Assembly (NCBI GenBank): GCA_965247775.1 | Contig: OZ252031.1 | Coordinates: 1,116,001-1,180,000 of the forward strand | DNA length: 64,000 bases | From: G965247775 sp965247775 | GTDB taxonomy: Bacteria > Chloroflexota > Dehalococcoidia > Bin125 | Reading direction: 5' to 3' | Shown here: positions 20,601 through 25,500 of the stretch, piece after piece | Position numbering within the stretch: position 1 is the stretch's first letter | How the letters are laid out: every line of letters starts with the position of its first letter | Position numbers and translations under genes: made by a program | The notes under the pieces: generated by a model | The model's database searches: none | What the model was told of the DNA's origin: nothing | The model's input: the letters and a program-made list of their open reading frames with translations, nothing else

Positions 20601-22206
20601 CCCAGTAGATGGGCACACCCTCCCCGTCGGCGAAGTTGGCGCTGGCCGGGGCCGTGCCGGTGTTATCGCGGGCATGGACCGTGCCCGTGGAGATCAGGGC
20701 GTGGAACTCGCCCTTGAACGGCCGGAGGTTGGTGTTGTTGTTCGCATGGCGCTGCACAGCGCTGTTGTAGGTGGCAATGTCAGGCGACGATGCACGGTAA
20801 AGCTGATCAGACGTGACGAACAGCAGCCGGAAGCTCTGGCCGACCGTGAAGATCGGGGTGTTGTCGGTGTTCTTGGGGATGAGCGGCGAATCCGCAGGGA
20901 CGATGTGCCCCACCCGCGCCAGGAGGTTCACCTCGTCGTCGATGATGGTCAGCGTCAGGGACGTGGGCGCGAGGGCGCCGCCGCGGGTGACCCTGCCCGA
21001 TACGGTCACCGTCTTGTCCGCCGCGTTCACGCTGTTGTCCACCGCGGTGATGGTGACGACGCCCGTGCTGGCCGCCTCACCCGCCGCGATGGTGAGCGTG
21101 GCGTTCGCGCTGAGCGTGTAGTCGGCCGCCGTGGCCGGGATGACCGGCGTCACCGATACGACGATGACCGTCTCCGCCGTCGCGTTCTTGTCCAGGCTGG
21201 CCGTGACCGTGGCCGAGCCGCCGTTCTCGCTGATCGAGGTCGCCGAGAGCGCCACCGTCGCCTGGTGCGGGCTCGTCGAGGGCGTCGAGGAGATGCGCTC
21301 CGAGGCCGGGCCGGCGTAGGCGTCGCGCACCGCCCGCACCTGGAAGTCGTACTGCGTGCCGTTCGTCAGGCCCGTCCGGGTGAGGCTGACGGTGTCCTTG
21401 TCGCTGCTGGCGATGTCCTCCCAATCCTCTTCGTACCAGTAGGGCGCCCCGCTCCTCGCGCGGCTGCTGGCCTGGCGGTACTGGTAGCCGGTGATGGTGT
21501 CGTCGCCGGGGTTGCTCCACGACAGCACGACCTGCCTGCTGCCGGGGGTCGCCGTCACCACGGGCATGGCCAGCGCCGGGTCGTTGTCGCTGACGGTGAC
21601 CGTCAGGATGCGCGCGTCGCTACCCGTCGAGGGGGCCGTGATTCCGTTGCCGCCGCCCGACAGCGTGAAGGTGATCATCACAGTCTCGTCGGTCTGGTCG
21701 GCGTCCTCCACCCCGGTCACCTCGAGTTCCGGCGCCCGCGACAGCCGCCCGAACTTGAAGTCGCCCGGGTGCTGGCTGGTGGCCGCCATCGCGTCGGAAC
21801 TCACCGCCGACACGGTGATGGTGCAGTACGCCTCGGTCGTGCATACCGGCAGCGAGGCCAGCCCCAGGTGGTACTCGGCCGTCCCGCCCTCCGCCACCTC
21901 GACGCTGGACGTCCTCCCGTCCGGCCCGAGGACGTAGATCACTTCCGGCGGGGCGGTCACCGGCCCCGCCGCTTCCATCCAGGCGGTCTGGCCCGCGCCG
22001 TTGCTGTCGGTGTAGGTCGCCGTGGCCCGCAGCAACTTGCCCGCGTCGTCCTTCGCCGGCTCGTAGGCGGCGGAGGTGGCGCTGGAGATGTCGGCCCAGG
22101 TCACGGCGCCCACCGAGTCCACCGTCCCCACCGCCCACTGCCAGGTCACGGTGTTGGCGGTGACGGTGTCCGCGTCCGTCACGGCGGCGTTCACGCCGAT
22201 GCCCAC
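2656..22206 (-). CDS. Giant adhesin, C-terminal part (cadherin/FN3/propeller)
   Basis: 6516-codon ORF whose ATG at 22206 is internal: homology continues upstream to about 22297, where a 1-nt insertion separates it from the previous ORF. It contains many fibronectin III units (VTLSWTDPND, ITKYQYRQK, TFRIRAVDA), Calx-beta-like units ending LTITDDE, cadherin-like units (SVDENTAAGTAIG, LDYEAKASYTVTVTATD), Ig-like units (VTWQWQR, TADDVGKFLRVTVTYTDG) and SwmB-like units (AGDEIEVTIAFTEMVTVT). Two lectin-like modules lie near its N-terminal end. Close to the C-terminus come a propeller with repeated ARGIWSDG / VWVADHGAKRLFAY motifs, a cadherin-like sandwich (LASLTLSDVDIGEFSP) and two 95-residue repeats. 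No anchor is visible at the end (GEDAAGN). Probably part of one extracellular protein. Confidence 0.85.
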   Translation of the reverse strand: MGIGVNAAVTDADTVTANTVTWQWAVGTVDSVGAVTWADISSATSAAYEPAKDDAGKLLRATATYTDSNGAGQTAWMEAAGPVTAPPEVIYVLGPDGRTSSVEVAEGGTAEYHLGLASLPVCTTEAYCTITVSAVSSDAMAATSQHPGDFKFGRLSRAPELEVTGVEDADQTDETVMITFTLSGGGNGITAPSTGSDARILTVTVSDNDPALAMPVVTATPGSRQVVLSWSNPGDDTITGYQYRQASSRARSGAPYWYEEDWEDIASSDKDTVSLTRTGLTNGTQYDFQVRAVRDAYAGPASERISSTPSTSPHQATVALSATSISENGGSATVTASLDKNATAETVIVVSVTPVIPATAADYTLSANATLTIAAGEAASTGVVTITAVDNSVNAADKTVTVSGRVTRGGALAPTSLTLTIIDDEVNLLARVGHIVPADSPLIPKNTDNTPIFTVGQSFRLLFVTSDQLYRASSPDIATYNSAVQRHANNNTNLRPFKGEFHALISTGTVHARDNTGTAPASANFADGEGVPIYWVGGKKVADDYEDFYDGSWENRGGWTETGAALTESFGVKQTAWTGSNNNGTRSGEHAGNSGGTGKVKKGNLHRLGSKNPFNAFSVPGDRSSNSTRLYGLSPVITVGTDSEAPTIKGAATTSDPGDDGAYKIDNPIVATVYFNEAVTVVGTPTVALTVGANTRTAAFVGGSGSSGLRFRYSVVEGDEDTNGVSIAGGATFITLPSGATIKDAATNEASLAFTLGMGDQGGHKVDGVKPTIPSAPAITSNPGTDQAYTGGDAVRATLTFSEPIVVTGVPRLAITIGNNERSATCAAHATDTTKLVCSYTVVTQDEAADGIAIGSNMLTLPSAVTIEDTPGNSAVLTHGPLGAQSGHKVTPPGDVTRPTITAAAITSTPGGDSYTQGNDIAATVTFSEDVIVVGTPTLALRIGRNTRQAAYQGGSNSTVLTFSYRVVLADSDGDGISIESGTIIRLPSGASIKDAATNAAQLTLASRVSSAQKVDNAPTGQNVPSGWALIPKDGDDNPLFTEGESFRLLFITSTKHEAKSVDIADYDGLVQTRANTNGSLRPYKGEVRALISTQEIDARAHTGTAPAGAGYQSGEGVPVYWVGGAKVADDYPDFYDGSWDSAEYRYETGTVLAEVPGVEKSAWTGSNANGTRHGNYYAGESKVQIGSLASHVSAAARNPMAAFSSAPGNDTRLYGLSPVFTVGDDTTAPTIRSASVSSDPGADNTYRAGDEIEVTIAFTEMVTVTISSGAAKPALGLLIGATTRQAVYESGSGSSRLKFTYTVVSGEEDTDGVSIPGGAALITLASGVTIKDAAATPNNANLAFAAELSAQGSHKVDAKPPVKPTDLSVTAGSGSVTLSWTDPNDASITKYQYRQKIGDAAYGNWTDIPSSGPGTAAHTFAVLTNGTQYTFRIRAVDAANTGPESAEVTATPSAADTTAPTISGVVITSNAGNDNTYKAGDAIKATVTFNEPIAVTGTPVLAIKVGTAEKSADCIHGDPTTTLVCTYTVVTGDEDTDGIEIEANKLSLNGGAIKDLAATPNNANLSHEAVQTQPAHKVDAAIRVNVEGPAGPVGESFSVSLVFSIPVKFAGANYITVINGSIDGSWVAQSPLSNGHASVWKANVIPAPPSHRGAGNRTAPFDVTVHAGAGVGYLESDTGTITLRSTRDSQFTVSADLPPVTTIERPRRSLTVTWGEVTGATGYTLQWKTAGEEYDDTRSRTVSGGTTTSAAIRNLSPATSYDWQVTPIGATPTPQTGTSKTLGAHLGLTWEAVSGATGYRVQWKSGSRQYDDARARDVSGGSVTSLLLTNLLPGTAYTWRVTAIGVTPTPTPQTSSGNTDASGSVSGPFRVDILFSEPVSGLVAEDITVTNGAVVGALLPGETVETVTVAGVAVERVDSYQVMVTPAGTGPVTVTVGESAVTDSGGNSNAEASFSVEAAMDAQRPTVTVTGPAGPVTGKFPVAIKFSEPVTGFALRVTSPCPTLPGSVSPVTPCASNDLSVLFGFADNLQGSASSYTVDITPEGKAEISVVVNAGTAVDADSNKSLKSNTYTVQANIGFVEGAKFARTVPENTPAGTDLGGPVKLTGDLGTVVLYSLGGADAGAFSIDSATGQITTKSTLDYETTTSYSITVIATDRLNQATESAGTITVTDVDEKPGITGPGSVGYREHATGKVGTYRATDPEGADVSLSLSGDDASDFTLNNAGELTFNTPPDHENPADADSDNVYRVTVTASAGGGPNATLNVAVTVTDVAESPAAPAPTGAAATTTSLTLAWTEPANTGPPITDYDYRYRRAFQAGAWTEWMPVATSTALTATIGNLTQNRSYEVQVRATNDEGDSPWSKILTQRTRATVVTFAGAGSGPGGVPVLTRSVAENAPSGSEVGVPIAAASTPSGITFRYVLLGYESLFAINSTTGQITTRRSFNHESLPGSFDLYVEARGDGVSRRALLSIAVTDVDEPPLTPNAPTVRAGGHHRLQVSWTAWNSSSRPPVTSHDVRYRLESASIWTNGPKGVTGTSATITGLAPGTRYYVQVRATSDEGNSAWSASRTGSTTPADIIFHDVSRSVAENESAGAAVGAAVTAMPTPSGVTLEYALLSYQSRFAIDSGTGQITTRRTFNYESPSRSFRVRVEARGGGGVARATVTVTVTDVAEPPDKPATPRVTGQTSTSLTIRWTAPTAAGRPAVSGYDVQYRAGTTGQWSSHAHTGTATTTTIGSLNSGAAYQVQVRAKNAEGAGEWSDAVSGTTDAGGSNVAPTFAASTASRNVDENTAAGTAIGAAIEATDLDGDTLTYSLGGIDAGYFGIVTTSGQIQTKAALDYEAKASYTVTVTATDSGGLTGVIIVTITVTNVEEPLPAKSASLTATAGPGQAVLAWTAPADASISKWQYRQKQGSGSYGEWMDIPRSNAATTTYMVRGLTPSTAYAFQVRAVNSTGNGEASDEATVTLTANKAGVVSLISSSPSSERAALTQAWVGIGVNASLSDDDTVTVNTVTWQWAAGTVDTNDTVTWADISGATSAAYEPVAADVGKLLRVTTTYTDSNGAGQSASAETVGKMVIQPAVLYALGLESETSTVKLAEGGTVEYQLSLGDSVPDCNAEAHCIISASAISSDTTAVTSEQPKDFKFGTRQSSRDLVLTGVEDTNEVDESVMITFTLSGGGNKITVPSTGNNARILTVSISDNDPTLAMPADFTATPGNAQVVLSWSDPGDDSITGYQYRQSSSRSRAGEPYWYDEDWEDIEGSDADTVTYTVKGLSNGTLYDFQVRAVRNAYAGPASERASAMLSTSPPQATVTLSAASISENGGSATVTASLATAATAETVIVVSVTPVSPATEADYTLSENVTLTIAAGETASTGVVTITAVDNTVYAADKTVIVSGNVTAGSAIPPTSLTLTIIDDEAPIGVTFDPSAADDRSVDENSPIGTLVGSPITATATSGNVVYELYFSTHFAIDGDGQLRTTRGLDYELQDSYTFDVVARAAGSFTGLLGSSAIVEVTVNINDLDEPPAKVSQPTVLSSSPDSIGVRWTRRYDFDRPPVTSYDLQYRLSSTASNGKWSEGPQDSDARYPFHSISGLEANTSYQVQVRASNDEGDGPWSDTGTGSTRPKRPTVLFTEDDPAVRTVNENQSAGTAVGDPVTAIVSGVTYQLLGYPNLFRIDAATGQVTTRRSLNHEGQNEYKFWVQATAGDGGRGRISLVVSVRNLNETGELAFNVSSPREGEGLQVRLSDPDGAIRGDTWTWQRQDSQAAASGTPITGAASAGYTPTSTDVGKFLRVTVTYTDGSGTGNILTKVSRKVSGTPPVITPTIPFTDGNEATRSVNENQLAGTAVGAVVTATDAYPNATYELLGRGAGFLFQIDAATGQVRTGTYTLDYERRSQHRLVVQARSGGEIGRIPLVINVGNLKEVGALAFDAPIPVKDVILVARLSDPDGGVTGATWEWQRQNTRGTSSGTAITGETSRSYTPTADDVGKFLRVTVTYTDGFNSGNTLTRVSNKVADVPPPPPTVDPNPATDDSGTLRFRPFSIPTAGSPTTALLRDPDGGVTGVTWTWQRQDTQGASSGTAIVGATSASYTPIATDAGKFLRAKASYTDAGGSGKTATAVTNAVRAVPGADSKPQFAEDATSRSVFENVTPGTPVGPAAPATGGGGNALSYSLAGADAHAFTVQRSTGRIRTYQRLDYEKKRSYSVTLRVTDNRDSDGNHDTAIDDTIAVTINVLNVDEPGTVSLSEVYLYYDKHLYAYFLDGPSAVTATVTDPDRKVAPGDVTWVWERSRTGEAWTWTVIDGATSATYEAVRQDAGHLLRARAAYVVSGQVIYSRAIWVVRDNIHPRIMFSDEDGDAHDVQYHGATNEDFTLTIRFAELFIGPPDGRTYLPEPVQGFTLGDIEVIGKATLTGFANTCASTEEPNAPCGVYTVEVEMPAADGKFTLKIDGASVQDIHGNNAWGYQQTFSYDTTAPTLSFKFAPGDFVKKNPSFMNPGECPNPVSDPYCAANERVLVETQGFNFTFNFSEVVNGLTEGSLVVVGGTVTSFTDQSRTIYVTIVPNANAMHGDKITVTAPDANITDDAGNALAEPVLFETTVDDKPPKAKFALDPDEAPTGGYAVRITFNEPVRNMTGLWANRAYDPLKALTGSIRIVNGRGPLFVVPAPDDLTQTDWFWLPLEGVVTHNARSTVNASYRSTYLLVIRPIKKNQPVGVILQAKATHDQAGNYNKAQRWDAPRRGVLSFTSAAKVDVPENTIAVTTVQASDAAQTVTYAITGGADRNKFSIVETSGALTFKTAPDFESPTDADTNNRYVVQVTATSARTPPRAAVQTITVTVGNVPAPGAPGTPTVAPKAGSFTALTATWTAPDNTGLPDITGYNLQYRKGADGNWKSGPQGVTVLTADITGLQGDESYQVRVRAVSSEGNGAWSSEGAGTTAANRPPSFDHIVVTTRSVAENTSRGTNIGAAVAAIDPEEDALVYALNGDDKDSFAIGRGTGQLKTKAALDFEATPTKTSYSVVVEVSDSKDVSGKRDKKPDASISITITLTNEPPPTAPAAPSVASAGEKRLLVTWAEPSGHSGSPINDYDYRYTKSSEIAWTEVTAPRIRATAVTITGLDSSTGYDVQVRGNNREGKGSWSGSGTGTTDANVAPSFTSLATVTVDENQTAATTVQAQDDNNQDDISGYALAGGADRNKFSIVETSGALTFKIAPDFENPTDTVSTTPANDAGNNEYVVVVTATGGTGARTKTTDQTITVTVRNVNEPPAFANATTTRTVEENTAANTNIGDAIPAATDPDSDTLAYSMGGAAAGSFTFDTSTRRIKTRAALNYEAETSHTVTVTARDTGTPALSAIVTVTINVSDVSEKPGTMAEPTIVPGRTSLAVSWAAPTNTGPPMRYIVSYKTASAGGWTQRPQPVNDLTFTITNLQPGTPYQVRVRASNGEDVGEWSPSGSATTTTAPNAAPRFTSADAVNAAENQTEVITVAATDDDSADSVTGYALTGGADQGKFSIVAGTGVLTFQAAPNFEIPTDTGMNNTYVVEVTATSGAVGRAMTAAQNITVTVTNVNEAPSFSPNTAARSVDENSSSGSNVGAVIPVAMDLDAGDSLSYGLGGADAGSFNFNASTRRITVGTALNYEARTSYTVTVTATDQGGLSDTVTATITVTDLEEAGTVTFNALTPKAGTLLTARLSDPDSGVSGLSWRWASASTSTGTYANIAGATSAGYRPVAGDVGKFLRATASYTDRRGSGKTADATTTAVVAEDAPQVRLSVSPTTIDEQGASNSATLTARIPSAYSSGDITIAVSASPPGAVTLSANTLTITSGQTSATLTVTAVDNDVDAPDARVTLSGSVSSNNALAPASVTLTITDDEIGPPAPPANLRTTPGDQRVTLRWDDPNDDTITSYQYSRDGGRTWQDIPGSDSETTSHTVTGLENGDEYDFVVRAVNPKGMEISPMVKATPRRPIAPPPLVPSGPTPSEIEFEWNVKRDVELHAANDEATGLWSDGSTLWVAHNAGGGGRDAVFAYDIESGERVEEREIALDERNRAPRGLCSDGEALWVSDSGGDRLFAYDIESGERLPARDLEFARDNGNARGIWCYAQRAWVVNAGTDSVFVYDQATSALIAEYALDSSNGDPRGIWSDGVTVWVADHGAKRLFAYRLPALPAEDAEAPEEPPALERVRELEFTRLSRAGNNSPRGIWSDGDLMYVVDQSADKVYTYNMPDAIDARLASLTLSDVDIGEFSPARTDYEGTPDEGVTETTVAAELVQSRADMVIDPPDANGEADGHQVALQGLGEITVTVTSPDGSRTRVYRVRFGDGREPCLRGAIAEGFSLVVFAGGGIEELAACAEGRGVTVLYVLHDGVYVSYILGAPDFVNRPFRELFPEGVPPLTPLLAGSAGPPSDAPAAASVSWLWPECLRGDIVTGFSLVVYKGGSIEELASCAQGRGVTALYALHDGVYVSYILGAPDFVNRPFRELFPERVPPLTPLTVKSDGPAAGDAGGEDAAGN
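2716..2934 (-). repeat. C-terminal adhesin module, copy 2
   Basis: Encodes CLRGDIVTGFSLVVYKGG, then EELASCAQGRGVTALYALHDG, VYVSYILGAPDFVN and FRELFPERVPPLTPL. It repeats copy 1 with a period of exactly 285 bp (95 codons); the opening Cys codons are at 2934 and 3219. Two conserved Cys per copy could form a disulfide. I do not recognise the family. Its terminal position suggests a role in anchoring, export or assembly. Confidence 0.75.
3004..3219 (-). repeat. C-terminal adhesin module, copy 1
   Basis: Encodes CLRGAIAEGFSLVVFAGGG, EELAACAEGRGVTVLYVLHDG, the same VYVSYILGAPDFVN core and FRELFPEGVPPLTPL. The 'SYILGAPDFVNRPFRELFPE' core is identical in the two copies, showing duplication under constraint. 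Confidence 0.75.
3508..4245 (-). other. Beta-propeller segment of the adhesin
   Basis: Five or more repeats of the type ARGIWSDGVTVWVADHGAKR followed by LFAYD, about 45-60 residues each (ATGLWSDGSTLWVAH, RGLCSDGEALWVSDSGGDR, RGIWCYAQRAWVVNAGTD, RGIWSDGDLMYVVDQSAD). This is the NHL/WD-like propeller pattern, normally a protein- or glycan-binding platform. It lies between the last fibronectin III unit and the C-terminal modules. Confidence 0.7.
11935..13510 (-). repeat. Long module duplicate 1 (pairs with about 20930-22520)
   Basis: A roughly 1.6-kb block (FN3, Ig-like, a cysteine-containing unit with 'ITFTLSGGGNKI', another FN3, Calx-beta) matches a block about 9 kb away with clearly high DNA similarity. 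The second frameshift of the locus lies inside the other copy, and this copy supplies the intact reading. Confidence 0.75.
18530..19145 (-). other. Lectin-like module, copy B
   Basis: About 200 residues: WALIPKDGDDNPLF, FRLLFITST, DIADYDGLVQTRAN, GEVRALIST, VPVYWVGGAKVADDYPDFYD, GSW, SAWTGSNANGT and TRLYGLSPVFTV. The order FVTS, a helix with 'AxAN', 'ALIST', 'VADxxxDFYDGSW' and 'WTGSxxNGT' resembles DUF1554/endostatin-like C-type-lectin folds. That assignment is by eye. Confidence 0.6.
20290..20915 (-). other. Lectin-like module, copy A
   Basis: Carries the same motif order as copy B: FRLLFVTSDQ, DIATYNSAVQRHANNN, GEFHALISTGTVHARDNTG, VPIYWVGGKKVADDYEDFYD, TAWTGSNNNGT and TRLYGLSPVITV. It lies between a Calx-beta-like unit and a SwmB-like unit. 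Confidence 0.6.
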
Positions 22207-22520
22207 CCCCGGCTGCGTCAGCGCCGCGCCGGTCGACGACGGCGACGAGGAGACCAGGCTGACGACGCCCGCAACGTTGGCGCTCAGCGTGACCGTGGCC
22301 TCAATCCGACTCCGCGCCGTTGCCCACGCTGTTCACCGCCCGGACCCGGAACGTGTAGACCGTGCTGGGTGTCAGGCCCCTCACGGTGTAGGCAGCCGTC
22401 GCGGCGTTGCTGTGGGGGATGTCCGTCCAGTCGCCGTAGGAGCCCGCGCCCTGCTTCTGCCGGTACTGCCACTCGGTGATGCTGGCATCCTTCGGGTCGG
22501 TCCACGACAGCGCGGCCTCG
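20930..22520 (-). repeat. Long module duplicate 2 (pairs with about 11935-13510)
   Basis: Counterpart of the 11.9-13.5 kb block, offset about 8,990 bp, with the same domain order. It spans the junction between the 4694- and 6516-codon ORFs. Confidence 0.75.
22301..22305 (-). other. 1-nt frameshift site in the giant gene
   Basis: On the coding strand the frame reads ...GAGTCGGAT then TGA. The paralogous repeat near 13.3 kb reads on through Asp-Glu-Ala-Thr-Val. One extra T (GATTGAG instead of GATGAG) creates the stop. Without it the frame joins the 6516-codon ORF. Confidence 0.8.
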
Positions 22521-25500
22521 CCGGTGCCGGCCGTGGCGGTGAACCCCGCCGGCTTGGCCGGGGGCGGCTGCTGTATCACGCTGATGACCGGGGACAGGCC
22601 ATAAAGGGCTCGGTTATTCAAGTTCCCCCCAGTCCCGCTATTGAAGGGGTTAAAGCCCGGGGCGATCGGGTTGCCGTAGGTAACCGTCGTACTACCGGGA
22701 GTGGCGCTTGCCGACCTGCCGCCTGTGGCGCTAAGGCCGGTCCAGACCTCGCTTACGGGCGGGGTTCCACCGGACTCGGTCTTCCCGTCGCGGGACTCCC
22801 AATCGGGGGTGTAGAAATCCTCATAGTCGTCGACAACCTTCGCTCCGCCCACCCAGTAGATGGGCAGCCCCTTGTCGGCGTCGGTAAAGGCGGTGCCAGT
22901 GTTGGTGCGGGCATCGACGTCAGCGGTGGAGATAACCGCGCGGAACTGTCCGCTGAAGCTCGCCAGGTTTGCGTTCGCCGCCGCCCGCTCCTGAACGGAG
23001 CTGTTGTAAACCCCGATGTCCAAGGATGACGCGTTACGGGTGGTCGAGGTGACGAAGAGGAGGCGGAAGCGCTCCCCGGCGGCCACCTGCGGGTTTCCGT
23101 TGGAATCGACGGGGATCAGGGCCGAACCCACAACCACGGACGGCGGCGCCGTTGTTGGCGCCGCGACCGGCGTGGCCGTTGCCTCGTCCGACGCCGCGCC
23201 GTTGTTGGCGCCGATGTCCACGGCGCGCACCTTGAAGCCATAGGACGTGCCGTTCATCAGGCTCGTGACCGTGTGCGTCACGGTGTCCTTGTCGCTGCCC
23301 GTGATGCCGGTCCAGTCTCCGTAGGCCGCTTCACCGGTCTTCTGCCGGTACTCCCACTTGTCGATGCTGTCGTCGCCGGGGTCGGTCCAGCGCAGCGTGA
23401 CATGCTCGTCGCCGGGCGCGGCTGTGAAGTCGGCCGGCTTGGCCGGCGGAACGCCGTCCACCTTGTGCCCCGGCTGCGCGATCAGCGCGTCGTGCGTCAG
23501 CGTGGCGCGATTGAGGGCACGGTCAGTGAGGGCGGCGGAGTCCCCCACCGCCAGGCTGTTCTTGCTGACGCTGATCCCGTTGGTGTCCTCGTCGCCCTCA
23601 CTGACCGTGTAGCCAAAGCAGAGCGCGTCGGAGATGCTGCAGCCCCCGGCGACGGTCGTTTCGAGCGCCGTCACGCTGCTGTCTCCCACCTGGAGCGCGA
23701 GCGTCGGAACGCCGAAAACGTGGATGACGTCGTCGAAATACACATCAATGCGGATGACGGAGCCAATGCCGTAAGCGCCGGCGGACGAAGGGGAGCTGCT
23801 CACCGTCAAGCTCGTAATCGTCGGGCCCACGCCGTCCACCGTGTGGTCCGACTGCGCCGTCAGCGGGCTGTGCGTCAGCGTGGCGTCGTTGTTGGCGGCA
23901 TCCTTGATGGTGGCCGCCGGTGAGCCGGGCAGCGTCAACGCGTTCGCCCCGATGGCGATGCCGTCGCTGTCGGCGTCGCCTTCCACGACGGCGTAATCGA
24001 AGGTCAGCAATTTCGTGCCGCTGCCTCCGGCGTAGACCGCCTGCCTATCCGTCCCGCCGATGTCCAGCGCCAGCTCCGGCTTGCCCGTCACGGTCACGTT
24101 CTCGCTGAAGGTCACCGTGGCGGTGATCGTGTCGGTGATGCTGTAGATGTCGTAGCGCGGCAGGATCGACGTGATCGCTATCGACGACACCGTCGGCGCG
24201 GTGGTGTCGGTCGCCACCGCGAGGGTGATGACCGGGGAGAGGGCGTAGAGGCGGTTGTCGCTGGCGGCGGGCTGGCCGCTGCCGAACACGAGCTGGACGT
24301 TGCCAAGCGAAGGGGGCGCGCTGAATCCGTTCTGGACTCTCGCGGCGCCGGCGTGCCTGCTCCGGTACTTGACTCCGGCCGTGGTCGAGCCGGTCCAGAC
24401 GCCCGCCTGGGTCTTCACGGACTTCTGATTGGTCCCATACCCCTGGTCCCAGGAGCCGTCGTAGAGGTCCGCGTAGTCGTTTGCGACCCTGGCGGTACCG
24501 GTTTGTGCGTTGTACGTCCAAGCGACCGTGCCGTTGTCCACCCAGTAGATGGGCACGCCCTTCTCGGTGTTGGTATAGGTCGTCGCCGTGTTGTCGCGGG
24601 CGTTGACCGTGCCCGTCGAGATCAGGGCGCGGAACTCGCCCTTGAACGGCTTGAGGGTGGCGTTGGCGTTCGCCTGGGCCTGGACGAAGAGGTTGTAGTC
24701 CGCGATGTCCGACGAGCTGGCGGTGCTCGTGCCTTCCGTGACGAACATGAGCCGGAAGCTGCCGCCCGCCGGCACGCCGGCCGGCTTCAGCGCCCAGTCC
24801 GCCGGGACGCTCTGCAGGGTCGGCAGGCCGGCGGGAGCGCGGGGGGTGGCCGTCACGGCGTCGGATGCCGCGCCCTCGTTCTCGGCCGCGTCCACGGCCC
24901 GCACCTGGAAGGTGTACGCCGTGTTGTTGGTCAGGCCCGTGACGACCGCCTCCACCGTCGCCTTGGTGCTGCCGCTGACGTCCGTCCACGCTCCGTAGCG
25001 GGGCGCGCCGACCGTCTTCCGGTAGCGGTATTGGAACCCGGTGATGTCGGCGACGGCGGCGAGGGATTCCCACCTCAGCGTGACCTGCGTATTGCCTCCA
25101 ACGGCGGTGACGCTGCCCGGCTTGTCGGGGGAAACGCCGTCCACCTTGTGGCCCGACTGCGCCCCCAGCGCCGTGTGGGTCAGGACCGCGGCCCGCCCGC
25201 TCTGGCCCGTGATCGTGATCGTCGCCGGCGGTGAGCCGGGCAGCGTCAGCTTGTCCGCCTCGATCGCGATGCCGTTGTCGTCCGCGTCGCCCTCGACGAC
25301 CGTGTACACGAACGCCAGCGTCGTCGTCGTGTTGTGCGTGCTGCCGGAGCTGAAGCGCGCCTGGCGGTCGTTCGCGCCGATCTTGATGGTGAGTTCCGGG
25401 CGTCCCGTCTTCGAGACGTTCCGGTTGAACGTGACGGTGGCCGTGATCACGTCGCTTACCTTGTAGGTCGCGTCCGCGCCGGGGTCGGAGGCGATGGCGA

